Part shown: in pieces, positions 32,611 to 41,105 of the stretch
Position numbering within the stretch: the first letter of the stretch is position 1
How the letters are laid out: each line of letters begins with the position of its first letter
Made by a program: the position numbers and the translations under genes
The notes under the pieces: generated by a model
What the model was told of the DNA's origin: nothing
What the model saw: only the letters and a program-made list of their open reading frames with translations
Database searches by the model: none
Assembly (NCBI GenBank): GCA_004299095.1
Contig: SCQQ01000005.1
Span: 1 to 64,000, forward strand
DNA length: 64,000 nucleotides
Reading direction: 5' to 3'
Origin: Burkholderiaceae bacterium
Lineage (GTDB): Bacteria; Pseudomonadota; Gammaproteobacteria; Burkholderiales; Burkholderiaceae_C

Positions 32611-34044
32611 GTGCCGCCACGCATCGAACCTCTGCACCGCACCGCCGTTGACTACGACGTGGCGTCGATGGCGTGGGCCGCGCCCGCGGCGCTGCAGGCG
32701 CGGCAACGCCGGCGCCTGCAGGCACTGCTCGCGAGTGCGGCAGCGCACTCCAGGATTTACGCAGGGCGGTTGCGCGGCGTCGATCCAGCAAAGGCAAAGC
32801 TGGCCGACATCGAGCCGGTGACCAAGGCGCACCTCATGCGCCATTTCGGCGACTGGGTCACGGATCCGCGGCTTTCCCTCGCCGCGTTGCGCCGCTTCAC
32901 GGCCGATCCGGCGCGTGTTGGCCAAACCTGTCTCGACCGCTACATCGTCTGGTCCAGCTCGGGCAGCAGCGGCGAACCGGCTCTGTTCGTTCAGGATGCG
33001 CACGCGCTGGCGGTTTACGACGCGCTCGAAGCGCTGCGCCGCGCGCCGCTGCGTCCGCCGTGGCAATGGCTTGCGGCCGGCGGCGCTGGCGAACGCTTCG
33101 CTTTCGTCGGTGCCACCGACGGGCATTTCGCGAGCAACGTGACGTTGGAGCGGCTGCGCCGGCTGGTGCCCGGCTTCGCGGCCGCGTTGCGCGGCTTCTC
33201 GTTCCTGTTGCCGCAAGCCGAGCTGGCCGCGCAACTCGAGCGTTTCGAGCCCACCGTGCTCGCCACTTATCCGACTTGCGCGCTGATGCTGGCCGAACAA
33301 GCGCGCGCCGGCCGCCTGCATATCGCGCCGCGGGAAATCTGGACCGGCGGCGAAACCCTGACGCCGGCGATGCGGCAGCGCGTCGAAGCCAGCTTCGGCT
33401 GCCGTATTGGCAACAACTACGGCGCATCGGAATTCCTTGCGATCGCCACCGACTGCCGGCACGGTCGCCTGCACGTCAATGAAGACTGGGTCATTCTCGA
33501 ACCGGTCGACCGCCATCTCGCGCCGGTGCGGGACGGCCAGGCCGGCCACACCACGCTGCTCACCAATCTGGCGAACCAGGTGCAGCCGCTGATCCGCTAC
33601 GACCTGGGCGACCGCATCGCCTTGCACCGCGAACCGTGCCCGTGTGGCGCGCCGACGGCGTGGCTGGAAGTCGACGGTCGCAGCGACGATCTGCTGACCC
33701 TGCGCGACGCGCAACAACACGCGGTGCGGTTGTCGCCGCTGGCGCTCACGACTGTGCTGGAAGACGGTGCCGGCGTATTCACCTTCCAGCTCGAACAGAC
33801 CGGCGACGCCGCCCTGCTGCTGCGCCTCGCCGACGGCGTCAACGCCGGCCGCGCCGCGCTGGCGCGTGCCCGGGTCGCGCTCCATCGCTACCTGCGAGAT
33901 CAAGGGCTCGCCAACGCCGCCGTTGAAATCGTTCATGGCGTTCCGCTGGCGCCGGGCGCCGGCGGCAAGATGCGGCGCATCATCGGACTGCAGCGCAACC
34001 CGGCGAGCACGGCGGGCACAGCGAAACGCGCGCCGCCGAGATAG
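32611..34044 (+). CDS. Phenylacetate-CoA ligase-like AMP-binding protein (PaaK family)
   Basis: A 477-residue member of the PaaK/CapK adenylate-forming family. The AMP-binding P-loop is IVWSSSGSSGEPALF, the central motif GNNYGASEF corresponds to the Y-G-x-[ST]-E core, and RYDLGDRIAL plus CPCGAPTAWLEVDGRSDDLL are the adenylate-binding and PaaK C-terminal segments. The start is ambiguous: GTG 32611, GTG 32659 or ATG 32668. The predicted promoter would make 32611 leaderless. No phenylacetate genes are nearby, so the natural acid may differ. It is divergent from the acyl-CoA synthetase. Confidence 0.82.
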   Translation: MPPRIEPLHRTAVDYDVASMAWAAPAALQARQRRRLQALLASAAAHSRIYAGRLRGVDPAKAKLADIEPVTKAHLMRHFGDWVTDPRLSLAALRRFTADPARVGQTCLDRYIVWSSSGSSGEPALFVQDAHALAVYDALEALRRAPLRPPWQWLAAGGAGERFAFVGATDGHFASNVTLERLRRLVPGFAAALRGFSFLLPQAELAAQLERFEPTVLATYPTCALMLAEQARAGRLHIAPREIWTGGETLTPAMRQRVEASFGCRIGNNYGASEFLAIATDCRHGRLHVNEDWVILEPVDRHLAPVRDGQAGHTTLLTNLANQVQPLIRYDLGDRIALHREPCPCGAPTAWLEVDGRSDDLLTLRDAQQHAVRLSPLALTTVLEDGAGVFTFQLEQTGDAALLLRLADGVNAGRAALARARVALHRYLRDQGLANAAVEIVHGVPLAPGAGGKMRRIIGLQRNPASTAGTAKRAPPR

Positions 34045-34050
34045 TGACGC

Positions 34051-34066
34051 TGCAGCGGGCGCTGCA
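34051..34066. repeat. Short perfect dyad after the PaaK-like gene
   Basis: TGCAGCG-GG-CGCTGCA lies 6 bases past the stop at 34044. The 2-nt centre is too short for a hairpin loop without opening base pairs. The rest of the 215-base gap up to 34259 shows nothing I can name. It may serve as a weak terminator. Confidence 0.35.
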
Positions 34067-34259
34067 TGAACGTCGCGCGGCTCGTGCTGCGTTCCTCTGT
34101 GACACGACGCCGATCGTGCGCCGGAACCGTGCGGCGCGATTGAGCACCAGATAGCGTGGAGGTGCGGTCCGAACGCCGGCGAACGCCAACGGCGCGACTG
34201 CCGAACCGACGAGACACACGCGGCGTGCACAGCCCACGACCGGCAGGTCCGGCTCGCCG

Positions 34260-34664
34260 TCACGCGCGGCGTGGTGTGTCACCAGCCGGCGCCGATGCGG
34301 CCCCAGCCCCGGTCTCGAAGATCATCTGGCACGCCGCGCAACGCTCCGCGGCCGGATGCACGCGCAGCCGCGCAAAGACGATCGGCTCACCGCAATCAAT
34401 GCAATCGCCATAAACGCCGGCATCGAGCCGGTAAAGCGCGGCCTGCACCTGCCGCAGCTCGTCGATGTCGCGCTGCACCTCTCTGGCGCCAACCGCATCG
34501 TGCGCGCGGCGCGCCGCTTCATCCTTGAAATCGCGTGTTTCCCGCTCGCCCGCACCACCACGCCCCGCCAGATCACCGACGTGTACTTCGTCCTGCAATT
34601 GGCGCGCGCGATCGAGCAGCGTCTCGCGCAGGCTCGCGAGGTATCTTTGGGTCAACAAGTCCAT
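34260..34664 (-). CDS. DksA/TraR-family zinc-finger protein
   Basis: A 134-residue protein. The ATG at 34664 (MDLLTQRYLASLRETL) has a strong GGAGGAGG ribosome site. An N-terminal coiled coil (about residues 5-80) leads to a four-cysteine zinc finger: Cys88, Cys91, Cys109, Cys112 in the pattern C-x2-C-x17-C-x2-C. DksA-type proteins bind the RNA polymerase secondary channel and modify stringent-response promoters. This copy is a paralog-like short form and may not be the housekeeping DksA. It follows the beta-CASP gene by 146 bases and has its own Crp/Fnr-type promoter. Confidence 0.87.
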   Translation of the reverse strand: MDLLTQRYLASLRETLLDRARQLQDEVHVGDLAGRGGAGERETRDFKDEAARRAHDAVGAREVQRDIDELRQVQAALYRLDAGVYGDCIDCGEPIVFARLRVHPAAERCAACQMIFETGAGAASAPAGDTPRRA

Positions 34665-34722
34665 GCGGCGTTCCTCCTCCAGGCACTGACGGGCATGATC
34701 GGTGGCGCGCCGCATTGGCACT

Positions 34723-34736
34723 TTGACGTCGATCAA
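34723..34736 (-). promoter_or_regulatory. Crp/Fnr-type box and class II promoter of the DksA-like gene
   Basis: TTGAC-GTCG-ATCAA. On the minus strand a -10-like GATCAT at 34695-34700 lies 22 nt away; the predicted start near 34688 places the box centre at -41.5. Confidence 0.62.
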
Positions 34737-34810
34737 GGCAACGCCCTGGGTCGCATCCGTCTGCCGGCACGCACATGGGCGGCAAATGGGAATCGCCGCT
34801 TCAGCAGCCG

Positions 34811-36169
34811 TCAATCCAGTTCGACGCGCCGATCCTGTTCCGCCACCGTCACGGGCCAGCCGAAACGCTCCTCGATGGCCAGCCGCAACGCGTCGGCGGC
34901 GACCGGCTCGCCGTGGTTGACAAAGACCCGGCGCGGCGGGCGCGGCAGTCGATCCAGCCAGGCGAGCAGGCCGTCCCGATCGGCGTGTGCCGACAGCGAT
35001 TCCAACTGGATCACCTCTGCCTGGACGGGAACGTAGCTGCCGTGGATCTTCACCGACTGCGCACCGCCGACGAGTGCCGCGCCGCGCGTTCCCATCGCCT
35101 GGAAGCCGGCGAACAGGATCAGGTTGCGCGGATCCGGCGCGTACGCCTTCAGGTGATGCAGCACGCGGCCGCCGGTCGCCATGCCGCTGGCCGAGACAAT
35201 CACCGCGGGCCCGCGCAGGCTGTTCAACCGTTTCGACGCTTCCACGTCGTTGACGATCTGCGCCGCACCGAACGCCGCCGCGCACTCCGCCGGAGTCAGG
35301 CGATGCAGTGCGGCGTGGCGCTCGTACAACCGGGTCGCGTCGGCCGCCATCGGGCTGTTCAGGAACACCGGCAGATCCGGAATTCGCCGTGCCGCTTTGA
35401 GCTGATGCAGGCAGTACAGCAGCGTCTGCGCGCGGCCGACCGCAAACGCCGGCACCACGATCACGCCGCCGCGCGCAGCCGCGCGGCTAATGGCTGTCGC
35501 CAGATCGGAGAGCGGGTCGGGCGCCCCGTGCGTGCGATTGCCGTATGTCGATTCGACCACGACCCAATCGGCTGCCGGCGGTGTTGCCGGTGGCTGCATC
35601 AGCAGGTCGTCATCGCGTCCCAGATCGCCAGAGAACAGGAGGGTCTTCCCGCCCCATTCGACGTGTACGCTTGCCGCGCCGAGCAAATGGCCTGCCGGGC
35701 TGAAGGTCGCGAGCGCACCGGGCAACGGCGCGAACGCCGCACCGAACCGATGCACGGTGAACCGCTGCATCGCCTGCCGGGCGTCGGCTTCGTCATACAG
35801 CGGCAGCGCCGGCTGGTGGCGCGAAAAGCGATGTCGGTTGGCGTACCGCGCCTCCTCCGCGAGCAAGTGGCCGCTGTCCGGCAGCAGCAGCTCGCACAGG
35901 TCGCGCGTAGCCCCGGTGGCGTGGATGTGCGCGGGCGAGCCCAGTTTGAGCAGCCGCGGGATGTAGCCGCTGTGGTCGAGGTGCGCGTGCGTGAGCAGCA
36001 CCGCTTCGATTTGCTTGGTCGGCAGCGGCAGCCCGGACCAGTTGCGCAGCCGCAGCACCTTCAGCCCCTGGAACAGCCCGCAGTCGACGAGCAGGCGCCG
36101 TCCGCCCTGTTCGAGCAGCGCCTTCGATCCGGTTACCGTGCCGGCGGCACCGAGGAAGGTGAGATTCAT
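34811..36169 (-). CDS. Metallo-beta-lactamase-fold RNA-processing exonuclease (beta-CASP)
   Basis: A 452-residue nuclease. The start at 36169 (MNLTFLGAAGTVTGS) is where the family consensus begins; the longer frame was rejected. The metal-binding motif HAHLDHSG is at about residue 57, and FSGDLGR and further His/Asp motifs follow. The beta-CASP insert shows VPAFAVGRAQTLLY, and the C-terminal SLSAHAD and VFVNHGEP complete the family signature. Close relatives cleave or trim RNA, and similar genes occur in low-oxygen loci. It is divergent from the response regulator, with a TTGCG-N4-ATCAA box between them. Confidence 0.9.
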   Translation of the reverse strand: MNLTFLGAAGTVTGSKALLEQGGRRLLVDCGLFQGLKVLRLRNWSGLPLPTKQIEAVLLTHAHLDHSGYIPRLLKLGSPAHIHATGATRDLCELLLPDSGHLLAEEARYANRHRFSRHQPALPLYDEADARQAMQRFTVHRFGAAFAPLPGALATFSPAGHLLGAASVHVEWGGKTLLFSGDLGRDDDLLMQPPATPPAADWVVVESTYGNRTHGAPDPLSDLATAISRAAARGGVIVVPAFAVGRAQTLLYCLHQLKAARRIPDLPVFLNSPMAADATRLYERHAALHRLTPAECAAAFGAAQIVNDVEASKRLNSLRGPAVIVSASGMATGGRVLHHLKAYAPDPRNLILFAGFQAMGTRGAALVGGAQSVKIHGSYVPVQAEVIQLESLSAHADRDGLLAWLDRLPRPPRRVFVNHGEPVAADALRLAIEERFGWPVTVAEQDRRVELD

Positions 36170-36205
36170 CAGCAAGCAGTTTCGGCCACGCGCTTCAACC
36201 AGCGT

Positions 36206-36219
36206 TTGCGCCACATCAA
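36206..36219. promoter_or_regulatory. Crp/Fnr-like box between the beta-CASP and response-regulator genes
   Basis: TTGCG-CCAC-ATCAA. Toward the beta-CASP gene a weak -10-like GAAACT (36178-36183) is 22 nt away and would give a nearly leaderless mRNA. Toward the response regulator a better -10 element, CATAAT (36230-36235), is only 10 nt away, which is not class II spacing. Confidence 0.45.
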
Positions 36220-36242
36220 CGCGGAACCACATAATGGCCTGC

Positions 36243-36965
36243 ATGAGTGAGACCCACGTCGCGGTGGTAGACGATGAGCCCGATATCACGCAGCTCATCG
36301 CCGACTACCTGACAAACCATGGATTCCGCGTCAGCCAACTGCGCGACGGCAGCGCCTTGTTCGGTCTCATGGCGAGTGATCCGCCGGCGCTGGTCCTGCT
36401 CGACATAGGACTCGGCAGCGAGGACGGCCTCGCCGTCGCACGCAAGCTGCGCGCGCAGTGGCGCTGCGGGCTGGTGATCGTGACTGGCCGAGGCGACATC
36501 GTCGACCGCGTCGTCGGCCTCGAGGTGGGTGCCGACGATTACGTCGCCAAGCCGTTCGACCTGCGCGAGCTGGAAGCCCGCATCAAGGCGGTTTTGCGCC
36601 GCCTGCAGCCGGATGAGACGCGCGGCCCGGCACCGGAAGCCGAGCGCGCCCGCCTCAGCTTCGCCGGCTGGTCGCTGGACGTCGACGCGCGCCGGCTGAT
36701 CGGGCCCGACACCGCGGAAGTGGTGCTGACCAGCGGCGAATTCGACTTGTTGCGCGCGTTTGCCGAGCATCCCGGCCGTGTCCTGTCGCGCGACTTCCTG
36801 CTCGAACGCACGCGCGGCCGCGAAGCCGGCCCGTACGATCGCACGATCGACGTCCAGGTCGGCCGGCTGCGGCGGAAAATCGAAGCGGATCCGGTCAATC
36901 CGCAAATCATCAAATCGGTGCGCAGCGCGGGCTACGTGCTGGTGCCACCGGTATCGGCCACCTGA
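36243..36965 (+). CDS. OmpR/PhoB-family response regulator
   Basis: A 240-residue regulator. The receiver domain (1-120) has acidic residues VVDDEP, phospho-acceptor Asp54 in LLDIGLGSEDG, and the conserved Lys in DDYVAKPFDL. The winged-helix output domain (135-235) ends TIDVQVGRLRRKIEADP...IIKSVRSAGYVL, the classic OmpR-type motif. The start at ATG 36243 (MSETHVAVVDD) is likely; 36234 is an alternative. The kinase gene follows 8 bases later. The pair sits inside the low-oxygen block and may control it together with the Crp/Fnr protein. Confidence 0.94.
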   Translation: MSETHVAVVDDEPDITQLIADYLTNHGFRVSQLRDGSALFGLMASDPPALVLLDIGLGSEDGLAVARKLRAQWRCGLVIVTGRGDIVDRVVGLEVGADDYVAKPFDLRELEARIKAVLRRLQPDETRGPAPEAERARLSFAGWSLDVDARRLIGPDTAEVVLTSGEFDLLRAFAEHPGRVLSRDFLLERTRGREAGPYDRTIDVQVGRLRRKIEADPVNPQIIKSVRSAGYVLVPPVSAT

Positions 36966-36973
36966 GGCAGGCC

Positions 36974-38923
36974 ATGCCGTCGCAGCCAGACATCAGTCTG
37001 ATTTGCCGCTCGGTGTTCGCCGCTTGTCCCGGTGCGCTGCTGTTGATTGACGAGCGGGAAACGATCGTTCTTGCAAATCCCGCAGCGACCGAACTGCTCG
37101 GCTACGCTCCGGGCGAACTGATCGCCATGCGCTTCGACCACGTGGTCCCGGCCGGGACGCGCGAACGACCCGTGCACGCATCCCTGGAGCTGTCGGCGCG
37201 ACGCAAGGACGGCCGCCAGGTGATGGTGGAAATCACGCTCGCCCCGCTTGAAGACGCCGGCGCCCCGCTGCTCCTGGTCGCAATCCGCGCCGTTGGCGAG
37301 CACGTGCAGGTCAGGCAGGCGCTGCGGCGCGCTCGCTACAGCGAATGCGTTGCCGACGTGGGGCGGCTCGCCGTCGACACGCGTGATCCCTACGCGCTGC
37401 TGAACCGCGTGCCCGCGGCAGCGGCCAGCGCCATCGGGGCCGATACGTCGGTTCTCTGGCGGCTCGAACCCAACCAGCTCGCGTTGCGCGTCGTCGCCGG
37501 CGTCGGCCTCGTCGATGAGGAAGCTGAAGGCGCCCTGATGGCCAATCGGGTGGACACGCCGCCCGGCTTTGCACTCGCGGAAGCCCGGCCAATCATCATC
37601 GAGGATTACCGGCAGGAGCGGCGTTTCGACGTACCGCACTGGCTGCTGCGCCAGGGGCTCGTGAGCGGCATCCTGGTGCCGCTGCGGGATCGCGGCCGCA
37701 CCATCGGCGTGCTGGCGCTCCGGTCGCGCCGGGCGCAGCACTTTGGCGACGACGAGGTCTACTTCCTGCGCTCGCTGGTCAATCTGCTCTCGAGCAGCCT
37801 GCAGCGCGCCGAAAGCGAAGAGGCGCTCGCCCATGCGCAACGGCTGCAAGGCATCGGCCGGCTCACGGGTAGCGTGGCGCACGATTTCAACAACCTGCTC
37901 ACAGTGATCCAGGGCAACTTGCAGATGCTCGCCGCGCTGCCGGCGCTGCGCGAAGGCGATGGACGACGGCTGGTCGCCGCGGTAACGCGCGCGAGCCAGC
38001 GCGGCACCGAACTCACGGGCAGACTGCTGGCGTTCTCACGCCGCCAGACCCTGCGGCCGGCGCGCGTCGATGTTGCGGCCACGCTGCACGCGCTGGCCGA
38101 CATGCTGCATCACACGCTGGACCCGCGCATCCGCATTACGGTCGATGTGGCGCCAGCCTGCCCGCCATGTCGCGCAGATCCCGGCCAACTCGAATCGGCC
38201 TTGCTGAATATCGCGATCAACGCCCGCGATGCCATGTCCGAAGGCGGTTTGCTGGCCTTCAGCGCCGCACCGGCCGCCGGCGACTGCGTCGCCATCACCA
38301 TCACCGATACCGGCTGCGGGATGTCGGCGCTGGAGCGCGAGCGCGCGTTCGAGCCGTTCTTCACGACCAAGGAGACAGGCCGCGGTACGGGCCTTGGGCT
38401 GAGTACGGTGCATGGCTTCATCCTGCAATCCGGCGGCAGCGTCGATCTGGCGAGCGAACCGGGCCGCGGAACGACGGTCACGCTCCGCCTCCCCAGCTGG
38501 CACGAGTCCGCGGACGTCACGCCGCCCGAACCGGACGCGTTGCCGCTGCCGCCGGGGCTGCGCGTGCTGTTGGTCGAAGACGAAGACGAAGTGCGCGAGC
38601 TGGCGCACGCGGCCCTCGTGTCGCTCGGCTGCACGGTCACGGCCAACGCGGATGCCGCGCAGGCACTGATCACGCTCGAACGTGAGCCGTCTTTCGACCT
38701 GCTGGTCAGCGATATCGAGCTCGGCGACGGCATGCGCGGGACCGAACTGGCCCGGCAGGCAACGCAGCGCAACGCGCGCATCGCGGTCTTGCTGGTGTCA
38801 GGCTTGGTGGCAGAAGCGAGCCCGGCCGATGCGTCGCGGCGCTGGGAGCGGTTACGCAAGCCCTGCACCCGCGGGGAGCTGGCGCGCGCGCTTTCGCGTG
38901 CGCTGGCGGCGCGCCGCCCTTGA
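36974..38923 (+). CDS. Hybrid sensor histidine kinase (PAS-GAF-HisKA-HATPase-REC)
   Basis: A 649-residue kinase without transmembrane segments, so it senses a cytoplasmic signal. Residues 1-115 form a PAS domain (LLLIDERETIVLANPAATELLGYAPGEL). Residues 130-275 form a GAF domain (LLNRVPAAAASAIGADTSVLWRLE...GILVPLRDRGRTIGVLAL). The phosphorylated His303 is in SVAHDFNNLLTVIQGN. ATPase N and G boxes follow (NIAINARDAM, DTGCGM, GTGLGLSTVHG). A C-terminal receiver (about 530-645, LLVEDEDEV...LLVSDIELG) makes it a hybrid kinase. No haem-binding motif can be confirmed by eye. It is next to and cotranscribed with the response regulator, and convergent with the crp/fnr-type gene. Confidence 0.93.
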   Translation: MPSQPDISLICRSVFAACPGALLLIDERETIVLANPAATELLGYAPGELIAMRFDHVVPAGTRERPVHASLELSARRKDGRQVMVEITLAPLEDAGAPLLLVAIRAVGEHVQVRQALRRARYSECVADVGRLAVDTRDPYALLNRVPAAAASAIGADTSVLWRLEPNQLALRVVAGVGLVDEEAEGALMANRVDTPPGFALAEARPIIIEDYRQERRFDVPHWLLRQGLVSGILVPLRDRGRTIGVLALRSRRAQHFGDDEVYFLRSLVNLLSSSLQRAESEEALAHAQRLQGIGRLTGSVAHDFNNLLTVIQGNLQMLAALPALREGDGRRLVAAVTRASQRGTELTGRLLAFSRRQTLRPARVDVAATLHALADMLHHTLDPRIRITVDVAPACPPCRADPGQLESALLNIAINARDAMSEGGLLAFSAAPAAGDCVAITITDTGCGMSALERERAFEPFFTTKETGRGTGLGLSTVHGFILQSGGSVDLASEPGRGTTVTLRLPSWHESADVTPPEPDALPLPPGLRVLLVEDEDEVRELAHAALVSLGCTVTANADAAQALITLEREPSFDLLVSDIELGDGMRGTELARQATQRNARIAVLLVSGLVAEASPADASRRWERLRKPCTRGELARALSRALAARRP

Positions 38924-38944
38924 GCGTGCCGCCTTGAAACCACC

Positions 38945-39661
38945 TCAGTGGACCGGCGCCGCCAACCCGTTGCGCTCTATGAATCCAGTCAGCGCGGCAA
39001 CTTCCGGAATTTCGATGTCGCGCCGGCAGCGATCGCCCACGCGGATGACGTCGGCGCCGTCCAGCCGCGACAGCGCGCGGCTCACCGATTCCAGAGTCAT
39101 GCCCAGGTAGCTGCCGACTTCGGCGCGCGTCAGCGGCAACGTGATCTTGTCCGTGCGCAGCCCGCGCTCGGCCAGCGAACCCGCCCAGTTGCGCAGGAAA
39201 TCGGCCACGCGCACGTCCGCCGGCAGCGTGGCCAGCGCCAACATCAATTCATGGTCGCGGTTGATCTTGCGGCTCATTGCCGCATGCAGCGCAGCCAGCA
39301 GTTCTGGATACCGGGCGCTCGCGCTCAGCAGGTCTTCGTAGCGCAGCGACCAGACGTCGCCGGTGTCGAGCGCCACCGCGTCACAACCGTAGCGCCCCTC
39401 CGCGATGCCGTCGAAACCGAGCCAGTCACCCTTGAAGTGCAACCCGACCACCTGCTCGCGACCGTCCGCAGCCAGGACGACGGCTTTGAAGAAGCCCGAG
39501 TTGGGAACGAAGAGCGACGCAAAGCGCGCGCCCGTCGTGTACAGCACGTCGCCCGCGCGCACGACCCGGCGCTGCATCGGCACGTGATTGCGCAGCCGCT
39601 CCAGGGTAGTGCCGATCTCGTGGGCAGCCGTGCCCGGTTCGCGCAAATGCATGGTTTCCAT
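38945..39661 (-). CDS. Crp/Fnr-family transcription regulator without Fe-S cysteine cluster
   Basis: A 238-residue regulator. The ATG at 39661 has a GGAGAAG ribosome site. Residues 20-140 form the cyclic-nucleotide-binding-like beta-barrel (GFFKAVVLAADGREQVVGLHFKGDWLGFDGIAEG), residues 130-160 the dimer helix, and 165-215 the winged helix. The recognition helix GMTLESVSRALSRL has Glu191, Ser194 and Arg195, the E-x2-S-R signature that in FNR, FixK and DNR reads TTGA half-sites. Only two cysteines are present (93 and 212), so the N-terminal iron-sulfur cluster of true FNR is absent. It is the best local candidate for the regulator that binds the boxes described here. Confidence 0.92.
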   Translation of the reverse strand: METMHLREPGTAAHEIGTTLERLRNHVPMQRRVVRAGDVLYTTGARFASLFVPNSGFFKAVVLAADGREQVVGLHFKGDWLGFDGIAEGRYGCDAVALDTGDVWSLRYEDLLSASARYPELLAALHAAMSRKINRDHELMLALATLPADVRVADFLRNWAGSLAERGLRTDKITLPLTRAEVGSYLGMTLESVSRALSRLDGADVIRVGDRCRRDIEIPEVAALTGFIERNGLAAPVH

Positions 39662-40065
39662 GGTCTTCTCCAGGTTGCCCTCCCGCGACCACAAATCTGA
39701 CCGTCACGCGCCAACGGCGGAGCAACCGTTCGTGTCTTTCGGTAACGATGCGTAAACCGCGGGTATCGACGGCTCGATGCGTCGGCCGGAGTTGCACCGG
39801 CTTGAACGAGGCGTTCATCGCCAGCTTGCGGGACCGAGCCGCGACAAGTAGCCCGTGAAACTCGCTCCGAACTCGGCCGCTCGGCGACCCATCTGGAAAC
39901 TCAGGCCCGGCGCAACCGCGTCGGACCCGTCTGGAATCGGCTGCGGGCGCCCTTTGCGTGCAACCAGGACATCCGTCCGCCTCATCACAAACCATTGCGC
40001 TGCATCAACTCGCCCCGCGATTCGGGAGGCCACACTGGCCACGAAATCGACAACGGAGAACGAGC
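39662..40065. other. Divergent promoter region of the crp/fnr-type and E1-alpha genes
   Basis: No gene is apparent in these 404 bases. They hold a 15-bp palindrome TGAACG-AGG-CGTTCA at 39803-39817 of unknown use and a Crp/Fnr-type box at 39995-40008 close to the E1-alpha gene. I found no exact box near the crp/fnr-type start. Confidence 0.6.
39995..40008 (+). promoter_or_regulatory. Crp/Fnr-type box upstream of the E1-alpha gene
   Basis: TTGCG-CTGC-ATCAA. A weak -10-like CACACT (40031-40036) starts 22 nt after the box; the predicted start near 40043 is 23 bases before the ATG. Confidence 0.5.
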
Positions 40066-41052
40066 ATGAAACCGACCGCGAAGCAGCAGCTTTGGATGTA
40101 CGAGCGCATGGTCACGAGCCGATACCTCGAGGAATCGCTGTTGGCCGTGTACATGGAAGGCAAGACTCCGGTCTTCAACATGGGCGACGGCCCGATTCCC
40201 GGGGAAATGCACCTCTCCGACGGCCAGGAGCCGTGCGCGGTCGGCGTTTGCGCGCACCTGCAGGCGACGGACACCGTCACGTCGTACCACCGGCCGCACC
40301 ACGTGGCGATTGCCAAAGGCGTGAATCTCGACCGCATGGTCGCGGAAATCATGGGCAAGAAGACGGGACTCAGCGGCGGCCGGGGTGGCCACATGCACTT
40401 GTTCGATCCGGCCGTCAACTTTTCCTGCGCCGGCATCGTCGCGCAAGGCCTGGCGCCCGCGGTGGGCGCGGCGCTGTCGCGCCACCTGCAGAAAAAGCCG
40501 GGGGTCGCCGTCGCGTATCTGGGCGAAGGCGCGGCCAATGCGGGCGCTTTCCACGAATCCTTGAATCTCGCCAGCGTGTGGCATTTGCCGGTGCTGTTCG
40601 TCATCGAGGACAACGCCTGGGGCATTTCGGTCAGCAAGAAGCAGTCGACGGCGGTTCCGCGCAACGACGTGCGCGCCGCCGGCTACGGCATGCCCGGCGT
40701 CCACGTGTCCGGCAACGACGCGGATGCGATCTTCGATGCGGCGGGCGAAATCATCGAGCGCATGCGCCAGGGCGGCGGACCGGCGCTCATGGAAATCGAG
40801 ACGTATCGCCTGGCGGGTCACTTCGTCGGCGACGCCGAGGGCTACCGGCCCAAGGGAGAGAAGGAAGCGCTGGAAGCGAAGGACCCGATTCCGGCCTATT
40901 CGAAGCGGCTGATCGCCGCCGGCGCCCTGACGCCGGAAGCCGATCGTGAACTGGTGGCAGCGGCACATGCCCGGGTCGATGCGGCCATCGGGTTCGGCCT
41001 GAAAAGCCCCTATCCCGCGCCCGAAGAGGCGCTCGAGCACGTTTTCGCGTGA
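40066..41052 (+). CDS. 2-oxoacid (pyruvate/acetoin-type) dehydrogenase E1 component, alpha subunit
   Basis: A 328-residue thiamine-diphosphate enzyme subunit. The start at 40066 has a GGAGAA ribosome site. The TPP-binding motif reads GEGAANAGAFHESLNLA...VLFVIEDNAW, and the substrate region SYHRPHHVAIAKGV...GGRGGHMHLFD is typical. Length and sequence resemble the acetoin dehydrogenase / PDH alpha type. It is followed by the beta subunit and a free lipoyl domain. No E2 or E3 gene is next to it. In low oxygen this E1 could divert pyruvate to acetyl-CoA or hydroxyethyl intermediates; the exact substrate is inference. Confidence 0.92.
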   Translation: MKPTAKQQLWMYERMVTSRYLEESLLAVYMEGKTPVFNMGDGPIPGEMHLSDGQEPCAVGVCAHLQATDTVTSYHRPHHVAIAKGVNLDRMVAEIMGKKTGLSGGRGGHMHLFDPAVNFSCAGIVAQGLAPAVGAALSRHLQKKPGVAVAYLGEGAANAGAFHESLNLASVWHLPVLFVIEDNAWGISVSKKQSTAVPRNDVRAAGYGMPGVHVSGNDADAIFDAAGEIIERMRQGGGPALMEIETYRLAGHFVGDAEGYRPKGEKEALEAKDPIPAYSKRLIAAGALTPEADRELVAAAHARVDAAIGFGLKSPYPAPEEALEHVFA

Positions 41053-41105
41053 AGGCGCAGCCGTGCCGACACGCACCGATCCGGACAAACACCGAGGAGA
41101 ACGAT

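Noticed and set aside
29132-32821. A 1229-codon plus-strand open frame opposite the acyl-CoA synthetase and phosphoribosyltransferase
   Set aside because: Low-complexity Arg/Ala/His composition; the minus-strand genes have complete domains and ribosome sites.
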